NCBI GenBank assembly: GCA_030715195.1
Contig: JAUYVI010000006.1
Location: forward strand, 62,001-126,000
Source of the DNA: Dongia sedimenti
Lineage (GTDB): Bacteria > Pseudomonadota > Alphaproteobacteria > Dongiales > Dongiaceae
Direction of reading: 5' to 3'
Length of the DNA: 64,000 bases
Part shown: one piece after another, positions 9,894-18,370 of the stretch
How the letters are laid out: every line of letters begins with the position of its first letter
How positions within the stretch are numbered: the stretch's first letter is position 1
The notes under the pieces: model-generated
The model's database searches: none
What the model was told of the DNA's origin: nothing
What the model saw: only the letters and a program-made list of their open reading frames with translations
Translations under genes and position numbers: made by a program

Positions 9894-10493
9894 ATGCCCT
9901 CCCGCTCGACGATCTCATTCACCTTGTGCGGCGGCGCCTTGCTCGGCGCTTGCGGGCTGGGCGGCGGCGCGCCGGTCCAGGGCACGGCAGAGGAAGAAGC
10001 GCTGCGCCAAGCCGACAACCTTGAAGTCTCCGCCGCTGCGCCGCCGCAGCAATTCACCGCCTACATCACCGGCTACAGCTACTGGGACAATACGCCGGCG
10101 CGGTCGGCCGAGATCGCGCTGCCGGTCATCCACCAGACCGCCGGCGGCGAAGGCACCTATGCCGACCCGATCACCCTGGCGGTCGGCTACGCGATCGTCG
10201 ATGGGGAAGCCCGGCTGGATGTTCCGGCGGGCACGCGCTTCTATCTGCAGCGGCTGCGCAAATATGCGATCGTCGAAGACGTCTGCGGGGACGGTCCGAA
10301 CCCGCAGAATGGACCTTGCCACATCGGCTATACCGGCCATCCGTGGTTCGATCTCTATGTCGGCGGCGCGGACATCACCGCGCAGAAGGCGGATGCCTGC
10401 TCGCGCAGCATCACGGCGCTGCAGACCGTCGTCATGAATCCGGCGCCGGACCTGCCGGTCTCCGCCGGAGGATTGGCCGAGACTGCCTGCTAG
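9894..10493 (+). CDS. Secreted lipoprotein with DPBB/expansin-like domain (tentative)
   Basis: A 199-residue protein from the ATG at 9894, whose first 20 residues form a lipoprotein signal ending in the lipobox LGAC (Cys20). The mature part contains ITGYSYWDNTPARSAEIALP, GTYADPITLAVG and FYLQRLRKYAIVEDVCGDGP, with a Cys pair likely to form a disulfide. This layout recalls double-psi beta-barrel (expansin/RlpA-like) domains of secreted proteins, but that assignment is tentative. The frame is open upstream to 9789, but the extra residues do not resemble a signal sequence. Confidence 0.6.
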   Translation: MPSRSTISFTLCGGALLGACGLGGGAPVQGTAEEEALRQADNLEVSAAAPPQQFTAYITGYSYWDNTPARSAEIALPVIHQTAGGEGTYADPITLAVGYAIVDGEARLDVPAGTRFYLQRLRKYAIVEDVCGDGPNPQNGPCHIGYTGHPWFDLYVGGADITAQKADACSRSITALQTVVMNPAPDLPVSAGGLAETAC

Positions 10494-10542
10494 ACTGAAT
10501 CAGCCGCTTCTTTGTGAACGCTCTTACGGAGTCCTTCGTTCT

Positions 10543-10584
10543 CCACGTGGCTGCGCGACGCGTAGCCCGAAGGGCGAAGCGTGG
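10543..10584. repeat. Imperfect inverted repeat abutting the tRNA 3' end
   Basis: GCGTAGCCC (10560-10568) and GGGCGAAGC (10572-10580) pair at seven of nine positions around GAA. The outer CCACG (10543) pairs with CGTGG (10580). The segment runs into the CCA end of the tRNA. It may be a processing or termination structure or a member of a dispersed repeat family. Confidence 0.35.
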
Positions 10585-10657
10585 TGGGCCCGGCAGGACT
10601 CGAACCTGCGACAACACCGTTATGAGCGGCGCGTTCTAACCGCTGAACTACGGGCCC
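10582..10657 (-). tRNA. tRNA-Ile2 (anticodon CAT, lysidine-modified)
   Basis: A 76-nt cloverleaf with encoded CCA. The acceptor stem is GGGCCCG, the D stem GTTC/GAAC, the anticodon stem CGCCG/CGGTG with loop CTCATAA, and the T arm GCAGG-TTCGAGT-CCTGC. The anticodon is CAT, which could mean elongator Met, initiator Met or Ile2. C4-G69 and C5-G68 in the acceptor stem, and the general likeness to alphaproteobacterial tRNA-Ile2, favour Ile2, whose C34 is converted to lysidine by TilS to read AUA. The 5' end lies 51 bp from the divergent LacI gene. Confidence 0.88.
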
Positions 10658-10708
10658 GTTGCCGGGAAGCGATACCAAATCCGGCCGGTCTCGGCTAGAA
10701 CCCTTCCC

Positions 10709-11755
10709 ATGGATCGAACGGGAAACCGGAAGGGCGTCACCCTCAAGGACGTGGCCGCGGCGGCGAAGGTGTCGCGGGCAACCGCGGCGCGTGCCCTCAA
10801 CAGCTATGGCTATGTCGGCGACGACACCGCCGTCCGGGTGCTGGAGGTCGCGGACTCGCTCGGCTATCGCGCCAATCGCGTGGCGCAGGCCTTGCGGCGC
10901 GGGAAGCTCCCGCTAATCGGTTTCCTGCCGGGCGACATCCAGAACCCGTTCTTCGCCCGCATCGCCCATGACCTCGAAGCGGAGCTTCGCAAGCACGGCC
11001 ACAACCTGGTGATCGCCAGCAGCGAGGAGAGCGTCGCGCAGGAGCGAGAGTTGCTGGAAAGCCTGCGCTCGCTCAGCGTGCGCGGCTTCATCCTGGCGCC
11101 GACCTCCGCCAGCGACAACCAGCACATCGTCAATCTCGCCAAGGACGGCGCGCCGATCGTGCTGATCGACCGCGTTGCCGAGAACGTGCGCTGCGACAGC
11201 GTCGTGGTCGATAACGAAGGCGGCGCCCGGGAGGCGATGGAATACCTGATCGCCAACGGGCATCGGCGCATCGCCCTGTTGCGCGACGAATCGCGGATCT
11301 TCACCGCGCAGGAGCGTTTCGCCGGCTATCGCAACGCGCTCAAGGCCCATGGCATCGGCCTGGACGAATCGCTGGTCGGCGTCTCGCGCTCGACCGTCGA
11401 GCATGCGATCGAGGCGACCATCCGCCTGTTCAGCCGCCGCGACCGACCGACCGCTTTGTTCACCGTGGACAGCCTGATGACCCAGGGCGCGCTGCTGGCC
11501 CTCCGCTCCATGGGGCTCGCGATCCCACGCGACGTTTCCCTGGTGGGGTTCGACGATTTCGACCTCGCGACCTTCACCGACCCGCAGATCACGGTGGTCG
11601 CGCAGCCGATCGCCGAGCTCGGCCCGCGCGCCGCCCAGCTGCTGATCGAGCGGCTGGACGGCAAGAAGGTGGCGCCCCGGCATGTCCGCTTCCCGACCCG
11701 GCTGGTGGTGCGCGGCTCGGTGGCGCCGGTGGCGAAAAAGCGCCTGAAGGGCTGA
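10709..11755 (+). CDS. LacI-family transcriptional regulator
   Basis: A 348-residue repressor-type protein. The N-terminal helix-turn-helix and hinge read VTLKDVAAAAKVSRATAARALN...VADSLGYRANRVAQALRRGK, followed by a periplasmic-binding-protein-like effector domain (LPLIGFLPGDIQNPFFARIAHDLE, then VSLVGFDDFDLATFTDP). It is followed on the same strand by a sugar-type catabolic operon. Two perfect palindromes with a central CG step, as LacI-type operators have, lie between it and the first operon gene. It most likely controls that operon in response to the imported compound or its phosphate. Confidence 0.93.
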   Translation: MDRTGNRKGVTLKDVAAAAKVSRATAARALNSYGYVGDDTAVRVLEVADSLGYRANRVAQALRRGKLPLIGFLPGDIQNPFFARIAHDLEAELRKHGHNLVIASSEESVAQERELLESLRSLSVRGFILAPTSASDNQHIVNLAKDGAPIVLIDRVAENVRCDSVVVDNEGGAREAMEYLIANGHRRIALLRDESRIFTAQERFAGYRNALKAHGIGLDESLVGVSRSTVEHAIEATIRLFSRRDRPTALFTVDSLMTQGALLALRSMGLAIPRDVSLVGFDDFDLATFTDPQITVVAQPIAELGPRAAQLLIERLDGKKVAPRHVRFPTRLVVRGSVAPVAKKRLKG

Positions 11756-11821
11756 GCGACGACCCCGATCGCGCGAGCCCTCTTGCCAAGCCGGTTCGAT
11801 TCATGCGGTACTGGGCCGATC

Positions 11822-11835
11822 TGAGATCGATCTCA
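11822..11835. promoter_or_regulatory. Operator 1 for the LacI-family regulator
   Basis: TGAGATCGATCTCA is a perfect 14-bp palindrome with central CG. An identical core recurs 34 bp downstream, so the pair lies on nearly the same helix face. Confidence 0.75.
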
Positions 11836-11849
11836 CACAGCCGCCTTGC

Positions 11850-11875
11850 CTGATGTGAGATCGATCTCACATCAG
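11850..11875. promoter_or_regulatory. Operator 2 for the LacI-family regulator (26-bp perfect palindrome)
   Basis: The core TGAGATCGATCTCA (11856-11869) is identical to operator 1, and flanking CTGATG / CATCAG extend the symmetry to 26 bp without mismatch. It ends 21 bp before the first gene of the operon, so binding would block the promoter or early transcription. Confidence 0.8.
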
Positions 11876-11896
11876 GACCGTTAGGGAAGACATTCG

Positions 11897-12910
11897 ATGC
11901 TGAACTTCGACAAGGACCGCTTCGTCAAGATCCAGGCCGGCACGCTCTCGATCGCCGGCGAGGTGCGCGCGCTGATGAAAAAGCTGCTGGCCGATGGGGT
12001 GGACCGGCTCTACTTCATGGGCACCGGCGGCGTTCAGCTGCTGACCCACCCGGCGATCGAGCTCGCCGGGCGGCGCTCGAAGTTTCCGGTCGGCGGCGAG
12101 TATCCGGCCCAGGTGGTGATCGATCCGCCGGCGGCGCTCGACAAGAATTCCCTGGTCGTCATCCCGTCGCTCTCCGGCACCACCAAGGAAAGCGTGAAGC
12201 TGCTCGCCTTCCTGAAGGCGCGCGGCGTGCGCACGCTTTCTCTCACCGGCCACAAGGACACGCCGCTGGCGCAGGAGGCCGAGCACAACTTTACCAATTT
12301 CGCCGAGGACGACACCTCGTCGGAGATGTTCTATCTGCAGACCCTGCTGATCGTGCTGGCGCTGATGGCCGAGCGCGGCGAGTTCAAGACCTGGGACGCG
12401 ACGGTCGCCGAGTTGCAGAAGCTCCCGAAGCTGCTGGTCGAGGCCAAGGCCGCGTTCGAGAAGCAGGCCGCCGAGCTCGCCGCGGCGATCAAGGACGAGA
12501 AGTATCACATCTTCACCGGCGCGGGCTCGGTCTGGCCGGAAGCCTATTACTACGGCATGTGCATCCTGGAAGAGATGCAGTGGATCCGCACCCGGCCGGT
12601 GCATGCGGCGGACTTCTTCCACGGCACGCTGGAGCTGGTGGAGCAGGGCGTCAGCGTCTTCGTGTTCAAGGGCGAGGATGCGTCGCGCCCGCTGGGCGAC
12701 CGGGTCGAGGCCTTCGCCCGGCGCTACACCGACAAGGTCCGCGTGCTGGACGCAGCCGATGCGGCGCTGCCGGGTATCTCGCCCGAGACCCGCAGCCTGA
12801 TCTCGCCGGTCATTCTCGCCACCCTGCTCGAGCGCTTGAGCGCCCATCTCGAAGTGCTGCGCAACCATCCGCTGACCACGCGCCGCTACTACAAGCGCGT
12901 CGAATACTGA
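11897..12910 (+). CDS. SIS-domain sugar isomerase/deglycase (FrlB-like)
   Basis: A 337-residue cytoplasmic protein with two SIS sugar-phosphate-binding domains. The first has YFMGTGGVQLLTHPA and VVIPSLSGTTKESVKLL. The second has IFTGAGSVWPEAYYYGM, the His-bearing ADFFHGTLELVEQGV and the tail TRRYYKRVEY. Overall length, the HGTLE(I/L)VE element and the RRYY..VEY tail resemble FrlB, which splits fructoselysine 6-phosphate into lysine and glucose 6-phosphate. A glucosamine-phosphate deaminase/isomerase role is also possible. A purine-rich TTAGGGAAG precedes the ATG. It is the first gene of an operon with an ABC importer, a PfkB kinase and an amine oxidase. Confidence 0.82.
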   Translation: MLNFDKDRFVKIQAGTLSIAGEVRALMKKLLADGVDRLYFMGTGGVQLLTHPAIELAGRRSKFPVGGEYPAQVVIDPPAALDKNSLVVIPSLSGTTKESVKLLAFLKARGVRTLSLTGHKDTPLAQEAEHNFTNFAEDDTSSEMFYLQTLLIVLALMAERGEFKTWDATVAELQKLPKLLVEAKAAFEKQAAELAAAIKDEKYHIFTGAGSVWPEAYYYGMCILEEMQWIRTRPVHAADFFHGTLELVEQGVSVFVFKGEDASRPLGDRVEAFARRYTDKVRVLDAADAALPGISPETRSLISPVILATLLERLSAHLEVLRNHPLTTRRYYKRVEY

Positions 12911-12946
12911 GTCGAACAAAGCCACATAAACAGGAAGGAGAGGCCT

Positions 12947-14266
12947 ATGAAAATTTCCATGCATCTCGCGGCATTCGCGGTCACCGCGGTATCCGCCGCA
13001 GCACTTCTGGCCGGCCAGGGCCGCGCCGAGGAGGTGGTCGCCGACCCCAGCGCCAAGGTCGAGTATAGCGGCACCGTCTCGGTGCTGACCAAGTTCGGCC
13101 TGCAGCAGCTCTCGCCCTATTTCGTCGGCGTCGCGGCGGAATACGAGAAGCTGCATCCCGGCGTGAAGGTCGAGCTCATCCAGGAGAGCGATGACAGCGT
13201 GAAGGGCAAGACCAAGACGCTGGTCGCTTCCAATTCGCTCCCCGACGTCTATTTCACCTGGACCGGCAGCTGGGGCGCCAATTTCGTGCGCGGCCATCGT
13301 GCCGCCGACCTGAGCAAAGTCATCGGTCCCGATACCGAATGGGGCAAGACCCTGGTGCCGGCCGCCGTGCAGGCCTTCCAGTACAATGGCAAATACTACG
13401 GCATCCCGCTCTATCTCGACGTCAAGTTCATGGGTTACAACAAGGCGATCTTCGCGAAGTCGGGCGTCGCGGCCCCGAAGAGCTTCGAAGAGCTGCTCAC
13501 CGCCTGCGACACGCTGCGCAAGGGCGGCGTCACGCCGATTTCACTCGGCAACAAGGAAGCCTGGCCGGCCGTCCACTTCGCGGGCCAGCTGCTGGCCTAT
13601 AACGTGCCGCGCGCGACCCTGGAGGCCGATTTCGAGCCGAAGACCGCGAAGTACGACGATCCGGGCTATGTCGCATCGCTGCAGCAGTTCAAGGCGCTGA
13701 TCGATCGCTGCACTGACGGTGCTGCGGTCAACGGCACCTCCTATTCCTCGGCGTTCCAGCAGTTCAGCAACGCCCAATCGGCGATGTACTACCAGGAGAT
13801 CATCGAGTTCGATCAGGCCGCGACCGCGGACTCGGCGCTGAAGCGCGAGGATTTCGGCTTCTTCGTCCTCCCCGTTCCGGAAGGCGCCAAGGGTGACCCG
13901 AAGGCGATCGAGGGTGCGCCGGAAGGCTACATGATCAGTGCGGCGTCGAAGAACATGCCGCTCGCCATCGATTTCATGAAGTTCGTGACATCGAAGGAGA
14001 ATGGCCAAGTTCTCTCCTCGCCGCCCTATGGCCAGCCCAGCGCCACCGTCGGTGGCTCGTCCAAGGAGAAGATGAGCCCGCAGGTCGTCGAAGGCCTGGC
14101 GGCGCTGGAGTCTGCGTCCTACCTGATGCCTTGGCTGGACACCGCGAACTCGGCCCGGGTCGCCTCGGCCTGGCTTGCCAGCCTGCAGGCCCTGGCCGGC
14201 GGCACCATGACTCCGGAGCAGGTCATGGATACGGTGAAAGAAGCCTCGGCGGCCGACGCGAAGTAA
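12947..14266 (+). CDS. Sugar ABC transporter substrate-binding protein
   Basis: A 439-residue family 1 extracellular binding protein. The N-terminal signal peptide (basic MKIS, then a hydrophobic Ala-rich core) is probably cleaved after GRA near residue 27. The mature protein has the typical LTKFGLQQLSPYFVGVAAEYEK opening, a sugar-binding-type DVYFTWTGSWGANFVRG, and GIPLYLDVKFMGYNKAIF. It acts in the periplasm, delivering ligand to the two permeases encoded next. Its ATG is preceded by AGGAAGGAGAGG, an unusually strong ribosome binding site, consistent with binding protein in excess over membrane parts. Confidence 0.93.
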   Translation: MKISMHLAAFAVTAVSAAALLAGQGRAEEVVADPSAKVEYSGTVSVLTKFGLQQLSPYFVGVAAEYEKLHPGVKVELIQESDDSVKGKTKTLVASNSLPDVYFTWTGSWGANFVRGHRAADLSKVIGPDTEWGKTLVPAAVQAFQYNGKYYGIPLYLDVKFMGYNKAIFAKSGVAAPKSFEELLTACDTLRKGGVTPISLGNKEAWPAVHFAGQLLAYNVPRATLEADFEPKTAKYDDPGYVASLQQFKALIDRCTDGAAVNGTSYSSAFQQFSNAQSAMYYQEIIEFDQAATADSALKREDFGFFVLPVPEGAKGDPKAIEGAPEGYMISAASKNMPLAIDFMKFVTSKENGQVLSSPPYGQPSATVGGSSKEKMSPQVVEGLAALESASYLMPWLDTANSARVASAWLASLQALAGGTMTPEQVMDTVKEASAADAK

Positions 14267-14271
14267 GACGA

Positions 14272-15210
14272 ATGGCGGCAACGCCTGCGAAGAGACTGAA
14301 CTGGATGCGCGCAGGCGGAACCTCCGAGTTCCGCCTGCGCGACCTCCTGTCGTTCCGCTGGGCCGCCATCGCCGTCATCCTGGTCGCCTGGTTCGTCTAC
14401 TATCCGATCGTCGACAACTTCATCGTCAGCACCACCGACGAGGACATCTTCACCGGCGAGGTCACCCAGGTGGGTCTCGCCAACTACCAGCGCCTGCTGG
14501 ACGATCCGGTGGTCTGGGTGGCGCTCTGGAACAACTTCGTTTATGCGGCGATCTCCATCGTGTTCCAGGTGTTCGGCGCCTTCCTCCTGGCGGCGATGAT
14601 CGAGGGCCTGGACTCCGAGCGGCTGCGCCGCTTCTGGCGCGCGGTCTATTTCATCCCCTCGGCGATCTCGATCACCATCACCGGTCTCCTGTTCTATTTC
14701 ATCTATCAACCGGCAATCGGCCTGCTCGACGGCGTCTTGAAGGCCTCCGGCCTCGAAACCTTGATGCGGCCCTGGCTCGGCGACGAGGGCACCGCGATCT
14801 ATGCCATCATCGCCATGAGCCAGTGGCAGGGCTTCGGCTATTCGACCCTGCTCTTCGCCGTCGCGATCCAGAAGATCCCGCGCGAGCTCTATGACGCGGC
14901 GATCATCGACGGCGCCGGGCCGCTGCGGCGGCTCTGGAACGTGACCTTCCCGCTGACCCGGGAAATGACCGGCCTCATGACCATCATCACCGTGACCGGC
15001 GCCTTCCAGGTCTTCAACGAGGTCATGGTGATGACCGCGGGCGGGCCGAACAACAGCAGCCAGGTGCTCGGGACTTGGCTGTACCAGCAGGGCTTCACCG
15101 AGAACAATTTCGGCTATGGCGCGGCCATCGCCGCGGTGATCTTCGCGGTCACCATGCTGACCGGGACGGCGCAGCTCATCTACACCCGCCGCCGCAGGGT
15201 GCAGCTGTGA
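14272..15210 (+). CDS. Sugar ABC transporter permease (MalF/UgpA type)
   Basis: A 312-residue inner-membrane protein with about six helices. The EAA loop contacting the ATPase is YDAAIIDGAGPLRRLWNVTFPL. The ATG at 14272 is 5 bp after the binding-protein stop; the frame is open further upstream but would overlap that gene. It pairs with the next permease. The tail FAVTMLTGTAQLIYTRRRR is usual for this subfamily. Confidence 0.93.
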   Translation: MAATPAKRLNWMRAGGTSEFRLRDLLSFRWAAIAVILVAWFVYYPIVDNFIVSTTDEDIFTGEVTQVGLANYQRLLDDPVVWVALWNNFVYAAISIVFQVFGAFLLAAMIEGLDSERLRRFWRAVYFIPSAISITITGLLFYFIYQPAIGLLDGVLKASGLETLMRPWLGDEGTAIYAIIAMSQWQGFGYSTLLFAVAIQKIPRELYDAAIIDGAGPLRRLWNVTFPLTREMTGLMTIITVTGAFQVFNEVMVMTAGGPNNSSQVLGTWLYQQGFTENNFGYGAAIAAVIFAVTMLTGTAQLIYTRRRRVQL

Positions 15211-16070
15211 GCGCCGCTGTCCTCGCCGAGGCGCCGCCTGCGCCGGTCAACGTCTGGTCGGTCATCGCCCGGACCTTCCTGCACGCCTTCCTGATCTGCC
15301 TCGGCATCGTCGTGCTCTATCCGCTGCTCTGGATGGCGATGAACGGGTTCAAGAACAACGCCCAGATCTTCGGCGATCCCTTTGCGCTGCCGCTCACCTG
15401 GTCCTGGTCGAACTATGTCGAGGCCTGGAACCGCGGCGTGCGCGACTATCTCACCGTCAGCATCCTGGTCACGGTCGCCTCCGCGCTCTGCACGGTGCTG
15501 GTCAGCGCCTGGGCCGCCTATGGTCTCACCCGCACCAAGATGCCGAGCAAGCCGCTGGTGGTGGGTTTCGTGCTCGGCGGATTGATGCTGAGCCCGACCG
15601 TGGCGGTCATTCCGCTGGTCAAGATGATGCAGGCGCTCGGGCTCTACAATACCTACTGGGCGCTGATCGTGCTCTACACCGCGTTCCGGATTCCCTTCTG
15701 CACCTTCCTCATTCGCGCCTACATGCTCGACCTGCCGCGCGACGTCGACGAGGCAGCGGTGATCGATGGCGCGACCGAAGGCCAGATTTTCTGGAAGATC
15801 ACCATGCCGCTCTGCCGGCCGATCATCGTCTCCTGCATCATCCTGCACGTGCTGTTCGCCTGGAACGAATATCTCTTCGCCATGATCTTCTCGGGCGCCA
15901 CCGGCATGCAGACCCTGCCGGTCGGCCTCACCTCGATCATGGCCAAGCACGGCACCAATTACGGCATCGTCTTCGCCGCCATGACGATCTCGGCCTTGCC
16001 GATCGTCATCGTGTTCTTCGCGGCCCAGCGCTATTTCATCCGTGGCCTTTCCGAAGGCATCGGCAAGTGA
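15207..16070 (+). CDS. Sugar ABC transporter permease (MalG/UgpE type)
   Basis: A 287-residue permease with six predicted helices and the EAA loop VDEAAVIDGATEGQIFWKI. It starts at GTG 15207, overlapping the stop of the upstream permease by GTGA. The C-terminal AAQRYFIRGLSEGIGK is the standard MalG-type end (YFVRGLTAGAVKG-like). No ATPase gene follows, so the transporter must borrow an UgpC/MsmX-type ATPase encoded elsewhere. Confidence 0.93.
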   Translation: MSAAVLAEAPPAPVNVWSVIARTFLHAFLICLGIVVLYPLLWMAMNGFKNNAQIFGDPFALPLTWSWSNYVEAWNRGVRDYLTVSILVTVASALCTVLVSAWAAYGLTRTKMPSKPLVVGFVLGGLMLSPTVAVIPLVKMMQALGLYNTYWALIVLYTAFRIPFCTFLIRAYMLDLPRDVDEAAVIDGATEGQIFWKITMPLCRPIIVSCIILHVLFAWNEYLFAMIFSGATGMQTLPVGLTSIMAKHGTNYGIVFAAMTISALPIVIVFFAAQRYFIRGLSEGIGK

Positions 16071-16086
16071 TGACAAGGTTCGCCAA

Positions 16087-16941
16087 ATGACCAATCTCGT
16101 CGCCGTGGGCGACAACTGCCTCGACGTCTATCTCACCAAGGAGGTGATGACCGTCGGCGGCAACGCGCTCAACGTCGCCGCGCATTGGCGCGCGGCCGGT
16201 TTGTCCGCCCGCTATTTCGGCGCGGTCGGCAAGGACGGGGAAGGCGACGTCATTCTGGAAGAAGCCGCCAAGGCCGGGCTGGCAGCGGGCGACGTCGATC
16301 GCCGGGCCGGCCACACCGCCGTGACGCTGATCCGGGAAAAGGATGGCGACCGCAAGTTTCTGCTCGAGGACCTTGGCGTCGGCAAGGACTACCTGCCATC
16401 GGAAATCGCCTATCGCACCATCGCCGCCGCCGATTGGGTGCATCTCGGCACCAATTCCAATCCGGATTTTGTCCGGCGGCTGGTGGCCGAGCGCGTGCGC
16501 TTCAGCGTCGATATTTCGACCGCGCATGGCGGCCTGCCTTTGCTCGGCGTGCCGATCGTCTTCGCCTCCGGCCCGGACGATCCCGACGGCTCGGTCGTGC
16601 CGCTGGCGGAGCGCTTGCACCGCGCCGGCGCGCTGAATGTCGTCGTGACCTGCGGCAGCCGCGGGGCGTTCTTTCGGGCGGGCGACGGCACCCTTTTGCA
16701 TGCTCCCGCGACGCCGGTTTCGGTCGTGGACACTTGCGGCGCCGGCGACAGCTTCATCGCAACCTTCCTGGCGGCATTCCAGATCGATCGGAAACCGCCC
16801 GCCGAAGCCCTGCGCGCCGCCACGGCGGCGGCATCGCAGACCTGTCTCTATGTCGGCGGCTTCCCGCAGCAGCCGCGCCGGATCCCCGACTGGCTGCTCA
16901 GAAAATATGCGGCCGTCATCGCCCCGGCCGAGGGTGCCTGA
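16087..16941 (+). CDS. PfkB-family carbohydrate kinase (FrlD-like)
   Basis: A 284-residue ribokinase-type kinase. It begins VAVGDNCLDVYL, has GGNALNVAAHWRAAG for substrate binding, and the catalytic VDTCGAGDSFIATFLAAF whose Asp is the base. With an FrlB-like SIS protein in the same operon, phosphorylation of an imported fructosamine (FrlD-type) is the most economical idea; sugar kinases for other substrates share the motifs. The ATG at 16087 gives the usual N-terminus; the frame is open to 16042 inside the preceding permease gene. Confidence 0.85.
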   Translation: MTNLVAVGDNCLDVYLTKEVMTVGGNALNVAAHWRAAGLSARYFGAVGKDGEGDVILEEAAKAGLAAGDVDRRAGHTAVTLIREKDGDRKFLLEDLGVGKDYLPSEIAYRTIAAADWVHLGTNSNPDFVRRLVAERVRFSVDISTAHGGLPLLGVPIVFASGPDDPDGSVVPLAERLHRAGALNVVVTCGSRGAFFRAGDGTLLHAPATPVSVVDTCGAGDSFIATFLAAFQIDRKPPAEALRAATAAASQTCLYVGGFPQQPRRIPDWLLRKYAAVIAPAEGA

Positions 16942-16942
16942 G

Positions 16943-18370
16943 ATGTCGAGCCTGCGCCTCCGGCCGCCGGTCGTCGCCGCGCCGGCCGATCGCTCCTTCT
17001 GGCTCCAGGACGTGGGCCTCGGGGCCGCGACCGCGCCGCTGCAAGGCACCGAGCACGCCGAAGTGGCGATCGTCGGCGGCGGCTTTTGCGGACTCTGGAC
17101 GGCGTTGCGGATCAAGGCGCTCGCCCCGGAAACGCGGGTCACCATCCTGGAAGCCGACTTCTGCGGCTCCGGCGCCTCGGGCCGCAACGGCGGCCAAGTG
17201 CACACCTGGTTCGCCGAGCTGGATCTGGTGAGCGCCGTGACCGGGGCGGAGGAAGCGCGGCGTCTCTGCGCCGACACCGCCGACGCCATCACGGAGCTGG
17301 AGCAGCTGCAGCGCGGAGGCAGCATCGACATGGACCTGCGCCTCGACGGCTGGTTCTGGACCGCAAGCTCCAAAGCGCAGGAGGGCGCCTGGAACAAGGC
17401 GGTCGCCCTGACCGAAGCGGTCGAGCCCGGCCGCTTCCGGCAACTCACGGCATCCGAGATCGAGCGGCGCACCGGCTCGCGGGCGTCCTATATCGGCGTG
17501 GTCGAGGCGAAGGCCGGCACGGTGCAGCCGGCCAAGCTGGCCCTCGGTCTGCGCAAGCTGGCGCTGGAACGCGGGGTGGTCATCCACGAGCGCAGCCCCG
17601 TGCTGGAGGTCCTGCCCGGCCGCACCTGCATCCTGCGCACGGCACGCGGCGAACTCGGCGCGGAGAAGGTGGTGCTCGCGGCCAATGCCTGGCTCTCCGC
17701 TTTGCCGGAGCTTCGCCGTCACATGTATGTCGTCGGCAGCCAGGTGATCGCCACCGCCGCCGTGCCGGACCGGCTCGATCAAATCGGCTGGCGCGACGGC
17801 GCATCGATCTGCGACTCCCAGGCCCAAGTGCTCTACTACCAGCGCACGCCCCAGGGCCGGGTGATCTTCGGCCGCGGCAGCGGCGAGGTCGCCTTCGGCG
17901 CCGACATCCATGCCGGCTTCAACCGCAGTCCACAGCACGGCGCCGGCAACATCCGCGAGCTCAGCCGCGTCTATCCGACCCTGCGCGATGTGCCGGTCGA
18001 ATACGATTGGAGCGGCCCGATCGACTGCGTGCCGGAGCACATCCCGGTCTTCGACCAGCTGCGCGGCCATCCGAACATCTTCTTCGGCATGGGCTTCAAC
18101 GGCACCGGGATCGCGCAGACGCCGGTCGCGGGCCGCATCCTGGCCAGCCTGGTGCTCGAGCGGAAGGATCGCTGGAGCGAGGGCGGCTTGGTCGGGTTGT
18201 CGCGGCGCTCGACCCTGCCGCCCGAACCGGTGCGCTATCTCGGCGCCAAGCTCGTGCGCATGGCGATCCGCCGGCGCAACGACATCGAAATCCGCAATGA
18301 GAAGCCGGGCTTCGTCATTCGGACGATCTCGGATTGGAAGCCGGGTCGGAAAGAGAAGCCGAAAAACTAA
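16943..18370 (+). CDS. FAD-dependent amine oxidoreductase (DAO family)
   Basis: A 475-residue flavoenzyme. The dinucleotide-binding fold reads VAIVGGGFCGLWTALRIK near residue 40; ASGRNGGQVHTWF is the second FAD contact; NIFFGMGFNGTGIAQTPVAGRILASLVL closes the FAD site. The family oxidises secondary or tertiary amines such as sarcosine, gamma-glutamylputrescine or, in amadoriases, fructosyl amino acids. Its place as last gene of a fructosamine-like operon makes an Amadori compound or secondary amine attractive as substrate. The ATG at 16943 lies one base after the kinase stop. It overlaps the convergent regulator by 4 bp. Confidence 0.85.
   Translation: MSSLRLRPPVVAAPADRSFWLQDVGLGAATAPLQGTEHAEVAIVGGGFCGLWTALRIKALAPETRVTILEADFCGSGASGRNGGQVHTWFAELDLVSAVTGAEEARRLCADTADAITELEQLQRGGSIDMDLRLDGWFWTASSKAQEGAWNKAVALTEAVEPGRFRQLTASEIERRTGSRASYIGVVEAKAGTVQPAKLALGLRKLALERGVVIHERSPVLEVLPGRTCILRTARGELGAEKVVLAANAWLSALPELRRHMYVVGSQVIATAAVPDRLDQIGWRDGASICDSQAQVLYYQRTPQGRVIFGRGSGEVAFGADIHAGFNRSPQHGAGNIRELSRVYPTLRDVPVEYDWSGPIDCVPEHIPVFDQLRGHPNIFFGMGFNGTGIAQTPVAGRILASLVLERKDRWSEGGLVGLSRRSTLPPEPVRYLGAKLVRMAIRRRNDIEIRNEKPGFVIRTISDWKPGRKEKPKN

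Noticed and set aside
10582..10657. Elongator or initiator tRNA-Met
   Set aside because: The CAT anticodon allows it, but C4-G69/C5-G68 and the acceptor stem match tRNA-Ile2; the initiator lacks a Watson-Crick 1-72 pair, whereas here G1 pairs with C72.
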